DNA of 64,000 bases from Scalesia atractyloides (Eukaryota > Streptophyta > Magnoliopsida > Asterales > Asteraceae). The stretch lies in the NCBI GenBank assembly GCA_947069175.1, contig CAMTDV010000013.1, positions 12,534,501-12,598,500 on the forward strand. The letters are read 5' to 3'. The translations under genes were made by a program, and so were the position numbers. The notes below the pieces were generated by a model. It was not told the origin of the DNA, ran no database searches, and was given only the letters and a program-made list of their open reading frames with translations. This document shows, piece by piece, positions 23,608-35,250 of the stretch; the stretch's first letter is position 1, and every line of letters begins with the position of its first letter.

Positions 23608-23893
23608 CCCACCCTTTTTCTTTTGACCTGTTGTGCTCGAACTTTTTGATGAGTTGATAATGTCACGTACCAGCACTTCGTTAAACACTTTCGATATGTT
23701 TAGATTATCGTCGCATATAGAAAACGATGCACAACTACAATATCTCTTTACCCCACCCTTTTTCTTTCTGGCAGTTGTGCTCTCACCTTTTGATAAGTTG
23801 ATAATGTCACGCTCCATCAGTTTGTTAAACACCTTTAATATGTTTGGATTGTCGCCATAGATAGAAAATGATGCGATGCTACAATATCTATTT
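23608..23893. repeat. Tandem duplication of about 145 bp with a repeated peptide frame
   Basis: Two copies, about 23608-23750 and 23752-23893, share ACCCCACCCTTTTTCTTT, GAGTTGATAATGTCACG, GTTAAACACTTTCGATATGTTT and ACTACAATATCT. On the minus strand the frame stays open across both and encodes a repeated NISKVFNEVLVRDIINSSK ... KKKGGV pattern. I do not recognise the peptide. It is short (82 codons), without clear start context, and may be a gene remnant. Confidence 0.55.
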
Positions 23894-25060
23894 ATTTTGT
23901 GTTTAAATGTTTTATAAAGTTATAAATTAATTTCATGTCTTAAACAGACATCCTTTATCATTACATAGAAAGAATCTAAAAGATACGTGAACTCAGATTG
24001 GATTGATTTCTCTAACATAGTGTATGTTTGTTGACGATAAACAAATAAAAGAAGATACGTACTAAATATTAGCTTATAATTTAATTTCTATCAGCATCTG
24101 ATAAAACAAATTGGTACACAACTAGAAGCGAGTGAAAGTGAATACACTCTTAACTATACAAGTTATTCTTTTATAACATTGCTGACGAGTATATATTAAC
24201 TTTGTAACTTTTATTAATAAGACCCTTCGCATTTCATGATTAATGGGTTAGGCTAATGAAGTTTGATATGATAAATTGATGTGACTATTTTTTATTTAAA
24301 CCATTACTTTGTTGGTTTATTTTATTGTTATAATTAAATAATATATGATGATGTATACAGATTCAAATACTCTGTTTTGAATACTTGAGATGTATATATT
24401 TTATTTTATGCATTTTATATAGAAACGTAGATAGAAATACATACACACTAAGATTAAAAGTAAAATAATAATTGAAATTTTTTTATCTGCAAAACAGCAG
24501 AGCCCATGATCAACATTGATTCACTTTAGACCTTTGTATTCAAAAGCTAGATATATATGAATTAAAAAGGGTCACGAATAATGTTTTATTTTTATTTATC
24601 ATTTAATTTAAATTATTTTCTAATAATTTGTGAATGTTAACCTTTTTTCTAAATCTATTCCGAAACTATGTTTTTTAAAATTGCGCAATTTTTTTTTTGA
24701 AAACGGATACCGTACCGCTGTTGTATTAAATCGACGATGAATCGTAATTTATTATATATATGTATTTATTTATATTTTATTAATTATTTAATTCATTTTT
24801 TTCTAATAACCTGCTCTATATCTATTTTATCTTAACTTTGCGATATAAGCTTTACTGAAAAAGGACGTTGTGTCATTATTGTACCAAATCGAACCGAGAC
24901 TAACCGAACAACATCCGTATTAATAGTAGTATTCAATTTTATTGTTTTTGTTTTCAATAAACTAACATTGTATCACTACCATACTATATCAACCAACATC
25001 AGTACTAGTACTTGTATTCATTTTATGCTTTTTGGTCTCGATAACTTTTCATTTATAAAA
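23894..25060. other. AT-rich intergenic sequence
   Basis: No gene, RNA gene or element ends recognised. Two stretches repeat TTTATTTATCATTTAATT-like words around 24590-24800. Confidence 0.4.
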
Positions 25061-25064
25061 CTTT

Positions 25065-25790
25065 GTCTGTGAAGAGGTATGGTCCCAATCACGTATGGAC
25101 ACGTGTCAACAGGACCACACCACTCCAAGCTAGTGACCTCACAATACAAAGGCTTCCAGAAGGTTCTAAAAAGTTTTGGAAATGGACACCTGACGACAAG
25201 AAGATGCTCTCAAAAGACAGAAAGGACAACATGTGACACCAATAGTAGGACGCCAACACCAGTCGCAAGATCCTCATGGGACAGACCGACAGTCAGTATA
25301 AAAGGACGCTAAGCCGGAGAGAATAACCATGTGCGACGTCACCTTCAGGCCTGACTATGTCAGAGGGGACAAAATGGATATTCCTCCTGTTCGAACAGAA
25401 TCCTCCTCCTTCGTAATACTCTTGCTATAAATAGAAGACTCAACCTCCAGGTTTAAGGATCTGATTTCTTGCTCTCTCACTTTATACGCACACTTATCGT
25501 CAAAGCGATTACTTATTTTTACGTCGGAGGATGGCTACAAGGAGAACTCCCATCTTCTTCTCCTTGTAACGAGTCACCAGTGTTGATTGTTTTACAGGAT
25601 ACCTTAGAAGAATTAGTCATTCGTTGAGTGAAGGAAGGAGATTGAATCATCTTACACAAGACGATCCGACTAAATAATTCTGTGCTATCTAGTGTTTCTT
25701 TAGTCTGTGATGATAAATAAGTATACCAAACTGTAAATCGATACCGTCAGAACAACTTCAAAGTGTTCGTTTTTTTCATATCCGGTCGAC
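25065..25790 (+). mobile_element. Possible solo LTR with promoter-like sequence
   Basis: This stretch is more GC-rich than its surroundings. It holds a TATA-type box CTATAAATAGAAG at about 25426-25438, preceded by GACGTCA-like elements and followed by TTTACGTCGGAGGATGG. That layout is usual for Ty3-type LTRs in plants. I could not fix the TG/CA ends or a target duplication, so both type and borders are uncertain. Confidence 0.35.
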
Positions 25791-25944
25791 ACAAAACGTA
25801 TATTGATTTTTATATACCACACCGTAAGAAAGTGAAACAATATCCATCAAATGCCTGCAATAACATACCGTTTAACTAATTCATAACAAAATCCGCTCCC
25901 TCGAAAGCCCTCAAATCCGATCAATCTCCAACAAACCAGCTGCC

Positions 25945-28644
25945 ATGAAAGGCGATCATCCATCACTTCTCGTTGCTATTCTCCTGATTTCATCACTGTT
26001 ACTCTCCACTTTTGTGCACGATGCAAGAGCTGAAGTCATAACCCTAACAGAAAGTACCTTCTCCGACAAGGTAGTAATCAATCTATCATCCTTTTCTATT
26101 TCATTTCAAATCGATCGATACTTTGTGATGTTTTACTCTGATTTTTGTGATTTATGATCTACGATTATCTGATATTTCGTGTAGAGTTAGTTATTAGTGC
26201 CCTAGGTCACACTCCATCGGCATTTGTATAGATTTGTTTTGTATTGATTTTGTTGATTTTATGCGAATTTAATGTTTATTGTTTTGATTTTGATTTTTAT
26301 CGATAGTTTGTGATGTTTTAGTCTGATTCATGTGCTATTAGAGTATTAGATTTATGTGCTACTGTGTGTAGAATCAGTGCCCTAGCTTTCAGTGGCGATA
26401 TTAGTTTGATTTAATACAAATTTAGCATTTAGCCTTTTGATTCTAATTCACATCACATCGGCGTTTATATTGATGTAGATTGTAGTACTTTTAGTGGCGA
26501 TATTAGGTTGATTTTACGCAAATATAACGTGTATTCTTTTGATTCTAATTCACATTGTTAGTTTGTGATGTGTTACTCTGATTGATGTGCTATTGTGCTA
26601 TAACTATAAGATTTCGGATTATTTGCTATTGTGTGTAGAATTAGTGCCTTAGCTTTCAATGGCGATATTAGTTTGATTTTATGCATTTTTAACATTTGTC
26701 GTTGTGGTTCTAAGTCACATCGTAGTTTATGATGTTTTACTCTGATTGATGTGCTCTAAGATCTAGGATTATCTGCTACTATGTGTAGACTCAGTGCCCT
26801 AGCTTTCAATGGCAATGCTAGTCTTATTTTATACAAATTTAACATCATCCCTTTGATTTTAATTCACATCATTAGTTTCTGATGTTTTAGTCTGATACTC
26901 TGATTGATGTACTATTAGATTTCGGATTATCCGCTATTTTGTGTAGAATTAGTGCCCTAAGTTCATGCTCCATCGGCGTTTATATAGATTTATTTTGCAC
27001 GCGATGTTAGTTTATTTTTATAACAATTTAACATTTATCCTTTTGATTCTAATTCACATCGTTAGTTTCTGATGTTTTACTCTGATTGCTGTGCTCGTAG
27101 ATCTCGGATTATCTGCTATTTTTCGTGTAATTAGTGCCCTAGTTCACACTCCGTCGGTGTTTATATAGATCTATTTCATAGTACTTTCAATGGCGATATT
27201 AGTTTGACTTTATACAGATTTAACATTTATCCTTTTGATTCTAATTCACATCGTTTGTTTGTGAGGTTTTACTCTGATTTGTGTGCTCTAAGATCTAGGA
27301 TTATCTGCTATTTTGGGTTTGAACAGTGCCTAAATTCATACTCCATCAGTGTTTATATAGATCTATTTCGCCTTTCAATGACAATATTAGTTTGATCTTA
27401 TACAAATTAAACATTTGTCCTTATGATTCTAGTTCACACCGTTAGTATGTGATGTGTTACTCTAATTGATGTGCTCTACAATCTCGGATTATCTGCTATT
27501 TTGTGTAGTAGTGCTCTAGTTTACTCTCCATCGTCGTTTATATAGATGTTAATTTTATTTTATGCAAATTTGACGTTTATATGTGGGACTTGGGAGTTTT
27601 AGTTATCACCCTAATTTATTTCATGGTACCTTTCAATGGCAATATTAATTTATTTTTATAATTTATTATACAAATCTAACATTTATGTATGGGAGTTTTG
27701 GCTGTCAAATGTGATTTTGAATCTTTTTCAACTTATTGATGAAGTTAGATAATAGTTCGATTGACCTAATTTATTTCATAGCACCTTTCAGTGGTGATGT
27801 TAATTTGATTTTATGCAAATATGACGTCTATATGTGGGAGTTTTGGTTATCAAATGTTATTTTGAATATCTCTTATTCTTTTAACCTATAGTCAAAGTTA
27901 GATGATAGCTCGATTAACCTAATTCTCCATCACAAGTGTTTTTAGATGTGCGATATTAATCTCCACATTTTCTGTTTGCTTATTGCATGTGTTAAGGTTA
28001 AAGAGAAAGACACTGCTTGGTTTGTGAAATTCTGTGTCCCTTGGTGTAAGCACTGGTGAGTAATTATTTTGATCTATCTGTTGCATGAATCAGCTTAGTA
28101 ATGATTTTGAAACGTGTATGTGTTTCAATGATTTGTAATGACAACACAGTAAGAATTTGGGTTCGTTGTGGGAGGAGCTTGGAAAGACAATGGAAGGTGA
28201 AGATGAGATAGAGGTCGGTGAAGTGGATTGTGGTACAAATAAACCTCTTTGTTCAAAGGTTAAGATTGGATCGTATCCCTCTTTTAAACTTTTCTACAAT
28301 GGTGAAGAAGTTGCCAGATATCGAGGTATGGTTTTAACTTTAATCTTTCCAAACACTATCATATAAGTTAATCATTTTAGTTACAGTCATAGTCTCATAA
28401 ATCATTTGAAGTACTTCCGTTAAGTTTTTCCAATAAAAAGAAAATACTAGTTTCCCGTATTTCTAATATCATCCTGATTCCTGTAAAAGCTTTCATTTTT
28501 TTAGCAAATTTTGATTATATGTCTGCTGGACAATTATTAGGTACAAGAGATGTTGAGTCGATGAGAACGTTTGTTTTGGAAGAAACAGAAAAGGCAGCAG
28601 CCGCAGCAGTGGATGCACAGCTAGAGGACGATAAAGATTTATAA
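25945..28644 (+). CDS. PDIL5-1: Protein disulfide isomerase-like 5-1 (PDIL5-1)
   Basis: Four exons, 25945-26070, 27997-28055, 28150-28325 and 28541-28644, give 154 residues, close to the Arabidopsis protein. Residues 1-29 are a signal peptide with a long hydrophobic core (LLVAILLISSLLLSTFV) and a likely cut after DARA. A single thioredoxin domain follows, with active site WCKHC (redox CxxC) in FCVPWCKHCKNLGSLWEELG. Then come EVGEVDCGTNKPLC, the cis-Pro region SYPSFKLFYNGEEV, and an Ala/Glu-rich tail. The protein is expected to work in the ER or secretory path on disulfides; no KDEL is present and the tail ends DDKDL. The reading frame is intact. Intron 2 splits the codon for the second active-site Cys. 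EF-1alpha and TMEM209 lie downstream, an order like that on Arabidopsis chromosome 1. Confidence 0.93.
26110..27960. repeat. Degenerate ~187-bp tandem repeat filling PDIL5-1 intron 1
   Basis: At least eight units, recognised by GTTTGTGATGTTTTACTCTG-like starts near 26122, 26308, 26563, 26728, 26875, 27063, 27256 and 27443. Most spacings are near 187 bp (186, 255, 165, 147, 188, 193, 187). Each unit then carries ATTATCTGCTATTTTGTGTA, AGTGCCCTAG, CTCCATCGGCGTTTATATAG, GGCGATATTAGTTTGATTTT and CCTTTTGATTCTAATTCACA. Less clear copies run on to about 27900. The units are AT-rich and diverged. Confidence 0.85.
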
Positions 28645-28777
28645 TTTACTTTTCAGGTATTTCGAGATACCATTTTATAAGTAGTTAACTGTGCTGGTTG
28701 GGTAACGGCTTAACAGGTTTGGGTCCCACCAACTTTTTTTCTTTTCTTGTGATATATTAGTAATTGACTAACTGATA

Positions 28778-29049
28778 GAGTAAAAGTACACGGATTGTCC
28801 TTGTGGTTTACGGAAATTTTGGATTTGGTCCTTAGTTTTTTCAAAAGCACATAGATGGTCCCATAGGTTTGCACTTTGTAATGCCATTAGTCCCCAGCCA
28901 ACGAATCTAAAGGTTTTAGTATGTTCAAGATAGGGGCTAAATGTTTTACAAAGTGCAAACCAGAGGGACCTCCTCCAAGCATTTTTGGAAAGCTAGGGAC
29001 CAAATCCAAAATTTTCGTAAACTACAGGGACCATTCGTGTACTTTACTC
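28778..29049. mobile_element. MULE-like element, family B copy 3
   Basis: 272 bp, starting GAGTAAAAGTACACGG and ending CGTGTACTTTACTC, with GGATTTGGTCCTTAG and its reverse counterpart. It sits 134 bp after the PDIL5-1 stop, so possibly in or next to the 3' UTR. Flanks share TAACTG in an offset position; the duplication is imperfect. Confidence 0.75.
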
Positions 29050-29689
29050 TTAACTGTTGCTCAAAATGTGACTATGACATGAGTGATCCTTATTCTATAT
29101 ATTAGTTTTGGTGAATCTTTTACCTTGAATCTGTTTGACATGTTTAATCTTTTATTTACAGTCAGCTCGTTTTCACATAAACGTGTTTGGATTACTCTAC
29201 TAACCTGTTTACGTATTGTTTTTAAAACATATTAGGTCAGGTCGTTTGAGCGCAGAGACGGGTGACATTACTTGATAGTTGTACAACCATATCGAGCTAA
29301 TACTTTGATAGAAATGATTTTCCTTATTCCCTATTCCTGTTCTTTGTTGTTTCTACTGTCAATTGCAAGCACAGTTTTGTTGTGGTATAATGCAGAACTA
29401 GATCTTTGTTTATTTACAAATTTTGTGTTGTGGGTGAAGATTTAATCTGGAATTCTTGTATTTTAGACGTTTTCATGCATTGTTTTTGTTGAACACAATA
29501 GGTCGGGGTGTATAGGAGTCGAGCTGATCTCGAGTTCATCTAATCTTGCGCTCAACTTGTGATTAAATTGTTAAGCATGGCCCGACTTGTTTATTACTTT
29601 TCAATTATGGGGTATATATGAAATTTGTCAAGTTTTCAAGGGTATATGCGAAACTAATCCTTTATATGTATATTATATATACGCATAAT

Positions 29690-29860
29690 ATATATTCTTT
29701 AGTTATTAACTTATTATAGTACTAGGGGGAAAGATCCACTAAAAATATATATTCTTTAGTTGTTAACTTATTGTAGTAATAAAGGGAAAGATCCACTAAA
29801 AATATATATTCTTTAGTTGTTAACTTATTGTAGTAATAGAGGGAAAGATCCACTAAAAAG
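29690..29860. repeat. ~60-bp tandem repeat, three copies
   Basis: Units share ATATATTCTTTAGTTGTTAAC, TTATTGTAGTAATA and GGGAAAGATCCACTAAAAA, starting near 29690, 29748 and 29808. The copies are very similar, so the expansion is recent. Confidence 0.85.
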
Positions 29861-30009
29861 TGGGTTTTGCCTAAACAGACTAAGAAGTATTGTGATGATA
29901 ACTTGTGAGTATGTAGCACTTCTAATATGTAGGAAAAATGGCATTTTGGTACTAAAGCATTGATCCTTATAAATAGGAGTGTGAAGATGACATGTGACAC
30001 ATTTTTGTT

Positions 30010-30190
30010 TTCTAAAAAATACAACAAAAAAATCTAGCAAAAAAAATATAGTGTAAAAAATATAGTAAAAAAATCTGGTAAAACAAATCCAGCATAAAAA
30101 ATTTCAGTAAAAAAATTTAAAACAAAAAAATTTAGCAAAAAAAATTAACACAAAAGTGTAGTAAAAAATCTAGCACAAAAAATGCTATAC
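30010..30190. repeat. A-rich short tandem array
   Basis: About ten units of 12-20 bp on the pattern AAAAAAATCTAGCA / AAAAAATATAGTA / AAATTTAGC. It is low-complexity, directly after the 60-bp repeats. The remaining sequence from 28645 to 31000 shows no gene. Confidence 0.6.
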
Positions 30191-31004
30191 AACATATTTT
30201 TGTTTTTGGTTTTTTAGTTGTCATATTTTATATAGCAACATGGTACTTAAATTAAAGATTAAAAAAAGTTCAATTTTATGGTGAAATTTTTATGAAAAAA
30301 TAATGCCGTATAAAAAAGTTACGAACATTTTAAAGATGAGGGTGAAATATGCAAACGCCTTACATATGGAACGAGAAAATTAATTAATAGAAATTTTTAA
30401 TGATAGTATTACTCTTCCCTTTTTCTTTTCCTATATTTTGTCTTAATCATTGATTTAGAAAATAAAAGATTAAGATTCCTTTTTTAGCCAAAAATAAATT
30501 CTTTTGTTTGATCTACCCATAATAATAGTAGAAGTGTTATATCAAATACTATATGTAATTGAATAATAGGTTTGTTTAGCTTCCTAGATCAAGCTTTGCT
30601 TATGAAACCTAGCTCGGGTTCAATTATTAAATGAGCATCAACTTATGGATTCAAGCTGGGATTGAAAGCTCATTATTGATGTCAACTTGCAAAAAATTAA
30701 ACTCATATTTTTGATGTCAACTTGTAAAAAATGTTGTTATGATATCAAGCTGCTGGTTGTTTAATTTATACAATTGGGTTTATGAGCTTCCTCAAAACCT
30801 GTTTAGGTTCTTAGATTAAAGTTTACATATGCTAAAGTTGGAGTTTTAATATCATCCAAAACCTTGTTACAAAATCATTGAGTTTGAATATCAAATACTT
30901 TGTCTGCAATTCTACCAATTGCAGTACTCTTAATAATTTCAAGAAGTTAAAAGTGTGTTTTATTAAAATAAACTATGAAGAGGAAGTTTTACACATGATA
31001 TTGC

Positions 31005-31075
31005 ATTTGCAAGGATTTGAATCTACACCAGAATTATGGATGGGGGACAAGTGCCATACCACTAGGGTAGGGTAG
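31005..31075 (-). mobile_element. SINE-like tRNA-derived head (tentative)
   Basis: On the minus strand CCTAGTGGTATGGCACTTGTC resembles a pol III A box region and AGATTCAAATCC a B box, 30-35 bases apart as in tRNA-derived SINEs. No tail or target duplication was identified. It lies 150 bp upstream of the BAHD copy. Confidence 0.4.
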
Positions 31076-31229
31076 ATGAGGGTAAACATTATGGTCAATC
31101 TCATTCTTGGTCATATATTATAATTGCAAGTGTAATAAAAGAAAGGAACAAATAGAGATTGCAAATTATAAACCACATCTGTTGTTGTAGTATAAGTAGC
31201 TTGGTTTTAGAAAGGAGAAGAAGCAGATC

Positions 31230-32567
31230 ATGGCTTCCTTGACTGTTGTTGAAGAGTCCCAAGTATCCCCACCTCCGGCTAGCGTAGGCGACAAGTCGTT
31301 GCAACTAACCTTCTTCGACTTCCTATGGCTAAGGGAACCTCCTATTCACCTTCTATTCTTTTATGGGCTCCCCCATCACACCAACTCAATTCACTCAAGT
31401 TATTATTCCACATCTCAAACACTCGTTATCAATCACCCTTCACCATTTTTTTCCTTTTGCTGGTAACTTGATCGTGTATCCTACTTCTACCCAAAAGCCT
31501 GAAATCCGATATGTTGAAGCTGATTCTGTCACGGTTATTTTCGCCGAGACCAACCTTGATTTCAACAAACTAACCGGAAACCATCCCCAAGCGTGTGCAA
31601 CGTTTTACCATCTTACACCTCCATTGGGTCAGGCTGATAAACCTTCAAATTTCACAAAGATCCCCGTGTTCTCCGTTCAAGTCATCCAAACTCTGGAATC
31701 TCTATTGGAATGACATATCACCACTGCTTGGGTGATGCTACCACAACTGTTCTTTTCTTGAACGCGTGGGCATCGATTGCTCGGTTCAGCACCGATAAGT
31801 TGTTTCTAGCTAATGGGAATTTGCCATTGTATGATAGACTGGTCAAAAACCCTGAATTAGATGATAGTTATCTAAAGTTTATGAAAGTTGAAAACTTTAA
31901 AGAAGAGTACCAACCTCCGAAGCTATGTGGACCAACTAACAAAGTTCGAGCCACATTTATCTTGCCCAGACCCTTGCTCAATAGCTTGAAAATTTTGGTT
32001 TCAACCCAAGTACCAACGGCATCATACGTATCATCTTTTACAGTGGCATGTGCTTATATATGGAGTTGCATAGCGGAAACAAGTGAGGAGGAGATGCAGC
32101 TATTTCGTTTCATCGTTGATTGTAGGGAACGTATGGATCCCCCCCATCCCAACAACCTACTTCGGTAATTGTATAACTGCGGGTTGTATGGCTATGGAGC
32201 AAAGCAAACGGCTAACGGGAATAGAAGGCTTCGTGACTGCTGCAAAACTGATTGGAGAAAGAAAGTCTACACAAGTGGTTAACGGATAAGGATGGAGTCG
32301 TAAGAGAAATAGAGTCATTTGGTGACTCGTTTGCCAATGGGATTCCACAACAACGATCTCCGTTGCTGGAACACCAAAGATCAAGTTTTATGACATCGAT
32401 TTCGGGTGGGGTAAGCCCAAAAAGTTGGAAGTAGTTTCCATTGATTATAATGGAGCGATATCCAGCCAAAGAAAAGACTGATTAGCATTTGCCTTTCGAC
32501 TATCCAGATGGAGTCTTTTGTCTCTATCTTTCAACATGCAATGTTGGCAGAAGTCGTTTGTGAGTGA
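31230..32567 (+). pseudogene. BAHD acyltransferase, anthocyanin/flavonoid malonyltransferase type, frame-broken
   Basis: Single-exon gene, about 440 codons. It starts MASLTVVEESQVSPPPASVG, with family block LTFFDFLWLREPPIHLLFFY. The catalytic HxxxD is present as HHCLGDAT at about 31716-31737. YFGNC (about 32158), diagnostic of anthocyanin malonyltransferases, and DFGWGKPKKLE (about 32403) are also present, but in different frames. Such enzymes move malonyl from malonyl-CoA to flavonoid glucosides in the cytosol. I count at least five frame changes: near 31365, 31685 (a few bases lost before NSGISIGMTYHH), 32143 (C7 where C6 is needed), 32260 and 32350. At least one could be a homopolymer error; the multi-base loss and the number argue for a pseudogene. 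Confidence 0.85.
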
Positions 32568-32793
32568 GCGACTCAGCTTCAACCCGTTGTTGTTATCTAT
32601 GGGACTTGAACTTAATATCTTTTCCTTTATAATCAATGTGTTTAAAAGCTTTGTCTGGGTAGTGATCGGCTTCAACCAGCTAATCTCTACATTTCTTGAA
32701 AGTTTATTTGTCATGTATAACTTAGTTTTTGGTAATTGCATAATAACTCAATATGGTAGGGTGTTCATTTTAAATTTACGTATCTCATCACAT

Positions 32794-32930
32794 TAATCCG
32801 TTTACTTTCGACGTTTTAAATTGTATAGAAAAATAATCTGTTTACTTTCGACGTTTTAAATTGTCATGTGATCGAATATAAAAATAATCAGTTTACTTTC
32901 GAGGTTTTAAATTAAACTATTGCAATTTGT
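32794..32930. repeat. Triple repeat of ~45 bp
   Basis: AATCCGTTTACTTTCGACG followed by TTTTAAATTGT occurs at about 32794, 32837 and 32886, with small changes in the last copy. Confidence 0.75.
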
Positions 32931-33892
32931 ATAATTAGACAGATTTAAAAAATAAATAAAAAATATAGTGGTGAAAGTGACGCAATTTTAAACATAAAAA
33001 AGATTTGTAGGAGATGTCGATTCTTGCTGGATTGCGACATAACACAAAGCCAAGGCCATTTTTTGAGGGGACAAAAGGTTATGTGAATGAGAAAGATAGA
33101 AGATTTTGTTGAATCAGAAGAATGAGTTGTTTAAATGGGGGATAAGGTTGACATAACATAAATATATATATTTTTTTTACTGATTTTATAACTTTTAATT
33201 TGTTTTTTATGTATTTGTCTAAAAGAATTGTGATGGAACACCAAATTTTATTTTTTGACATGCAAAAATATCAATTTATAGAAAAAAAATACAAACCTAC
33301 ACAATAGGGATAAATTGTGATAAATTTATTTTTATTATTATCTCTTAAAAAACAAAAATAAAAATTTAAACAGTCTTCATATCCATATTTGTAAAAAAAA
33401 ACCAAAAGCGAACCCTTATATTCTCCATCTCTTGTTCCGTATAGCTTCGTTTAATGATACCTGCAGTTACATAATAAAAACAAAATTAACTTTAGATATG
33501 GTATATTTTAGATACTATAACATAATAAAGATAAAATCAACTTTAACATTAAACTTACTATTACATCTTTGTTAATAAGGATGAGAGGGAACACCCATGA
33601 GGAACACTTCAATCCGAGAATAGATATTAAAAATATAGTGACAAACACATCATTTTTTCTTTAATATGAACCCTCTAGAAAGAAAGTGAACTTTGAAATT
33701 TAACGCTTAGAATCACGTCATTTTGTGCATATATTTTCACAAAACATATATTTGACATATATTATAAATATCCATGAAGAACAAATACTAGAGTGTGCAT
33801 AACATTTTCGTGATTATATGTGACAGATGGGTATTTATAGCAATCCAAAATATTTGTGGCAGATGGGTATATTTATATAACTTATATATGTA

Positions 33893-34205
33893 GTGAAACG
33901 GCTTGAGAACTTTGATGAAACGGTTTAGACAGGTGAAACGGCTTGAGAGCTCTAACGAAACGGCTTAGATCTGTACAGAAACGGCTAAAGAGGCTTGAAC
34001 GGCTTAGATCTGTATGGAAACAGCTCAAGTTCAGGTGAAACGGCTCAAGATATTTGAAACGGTTGAGCTGCTGAAATGGCTTGAGCCGGGTACAAAGTAC
34101 CTGGCTAAGATCCTTCAACCGGCTCCAAGGGACAAGCCATTCACTTTACTGGCTCCAAGGGACAAGCCAATTTAAACGGCTCGGCTGAGAACTTTCAACC
34201 GAATG
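33893..34205. repeat. AAACGGCTTGAGA tandem array
   Basis: About a dozen copies of GAAACGGCTTGAGA or close variants (AAACGGCTTAGATCTG, AAACGGCTCAAG), 20-30 bp apart. The array is followed by two copies of GGCTCCAAGGGACAAGCCA at about 34120 and 34150. The minus-strand 78-codon frame is a product of the repeat (SKPFHQS, LKPFHLS, LEPFHLN) and is not convincing as a gene. Confidence 0.8.
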
Positions 34206-34864
34206 ACGGCGCCGTTTCATGTATTGTCGGACACCTGTCAATCATGGGTTGGTTGGCCTTGAAAGGATTTTTCAAGCTGTTACACGAGATTGAAATGGCT
34301 CGTCAAGCTGCTACAATTGGCTATTTGTGATATTTGACTGGTTAACGGCTATTTTAAAGATTTTCCCCTAATAAAATGTAAACTTTTATTTTGACATTTA
34401 ATAGTTGTATATTTATGTATTGTTTCTACTTTTGCTCATACACGCGACTGTCATGTATGGCTTATTTATTTTGACACCTGTTAAACACGTTTAATTTCGT
34501 CATTTAGGTTATAGCCTATTGATCAAGAGAAATTATCTTTTGTAGGAAGACTAAGATTCAATCATTGAGAGACTTAAGTATTTAAGGGAAAAAATTAGCC
34601 GTTAAAAAGATACACACTTAATTTCGTTTCGAAGTTTGATCATATTTCTTCCATGAAATACCTTAAAGTATAGGGATAGTCAAACTGAATAGCAAGTTAT
34701 TTATACATCGAATTATCTTTAGTGTTTTAATTTTTTTAATATCATTTATTTGAAAATATGTAATTTTATTTTTTTTAAATCATCTCCTTAAAAACAATAA
34801 ATCTTCGTATACTAATAAATGAAAATAAAAATTTTATTAGACACATGTCACTTTCTGATGTTTT

Positions 34865-35067
34865 CTCACCTTATTTTCATATTTATCCCTCATATTAAAT
34901 AGTAATAACTTTAAACAAAAATTAGATAAGAATATATATTTATTTTATATAAATAATTTTAAACAAAAATATAGATAAGTATAAACGTTTGTTTTTTATA
35001 TAATCATAAAGTTACATCCCAAGTATTATGAGTAGATACCTTATTTTCCTATTTATCCCTCATATTA

Positions 35068-35121
<54 letters not shown>

Positions 35122-35250
35122 TTTAAACAAAAATTAAATAAGAATATATATTTATTTTTATATAAATAATTTTAAACAAAATTTAGATAAGGATAAACGT
35201 TTTTTTTTATATAATCATAAAGTTACATCCAGAGTATTATGAGTAGCTAT
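34865..35250. repeat. ~175-bp tandem duplication with an (AAT)n tract in the second copy
   Basis: Copies at about 34865-35035 and 35036-35250 share CCTTATTTTCATATTTATCC, CCTCATATTAAAT, AAGAATATATATTTATTTT, ATCATAAAGTTACATCC and GTATTATGAGTAG. In copy 2 a (AAT)n run of about 17 units (35068-35120) replaces AGTAATAAC of copy 1. Confidence 0.9.

Noticed and set aside
25065..25790. Endogenous pararetrovirus promoter
   Set aside because: The TATA box and GACGTCA-like motifs suggested it, but there is no adjacent viral coding; an LTR fragment is the simpler explanation.
29722..30027. 101-codon minus-strand frame with repeated FLVDLSLYYYNKLTTKEYI
   Set aside because: It is the translation of the 60-bp tandem repeat; the first part is unique but unrecognised.
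33882..34118. 78-codon frame rich in FHL repeats
   Set aside because: It follows the AAACGGCTTGAG minisatellite and has no independent support.
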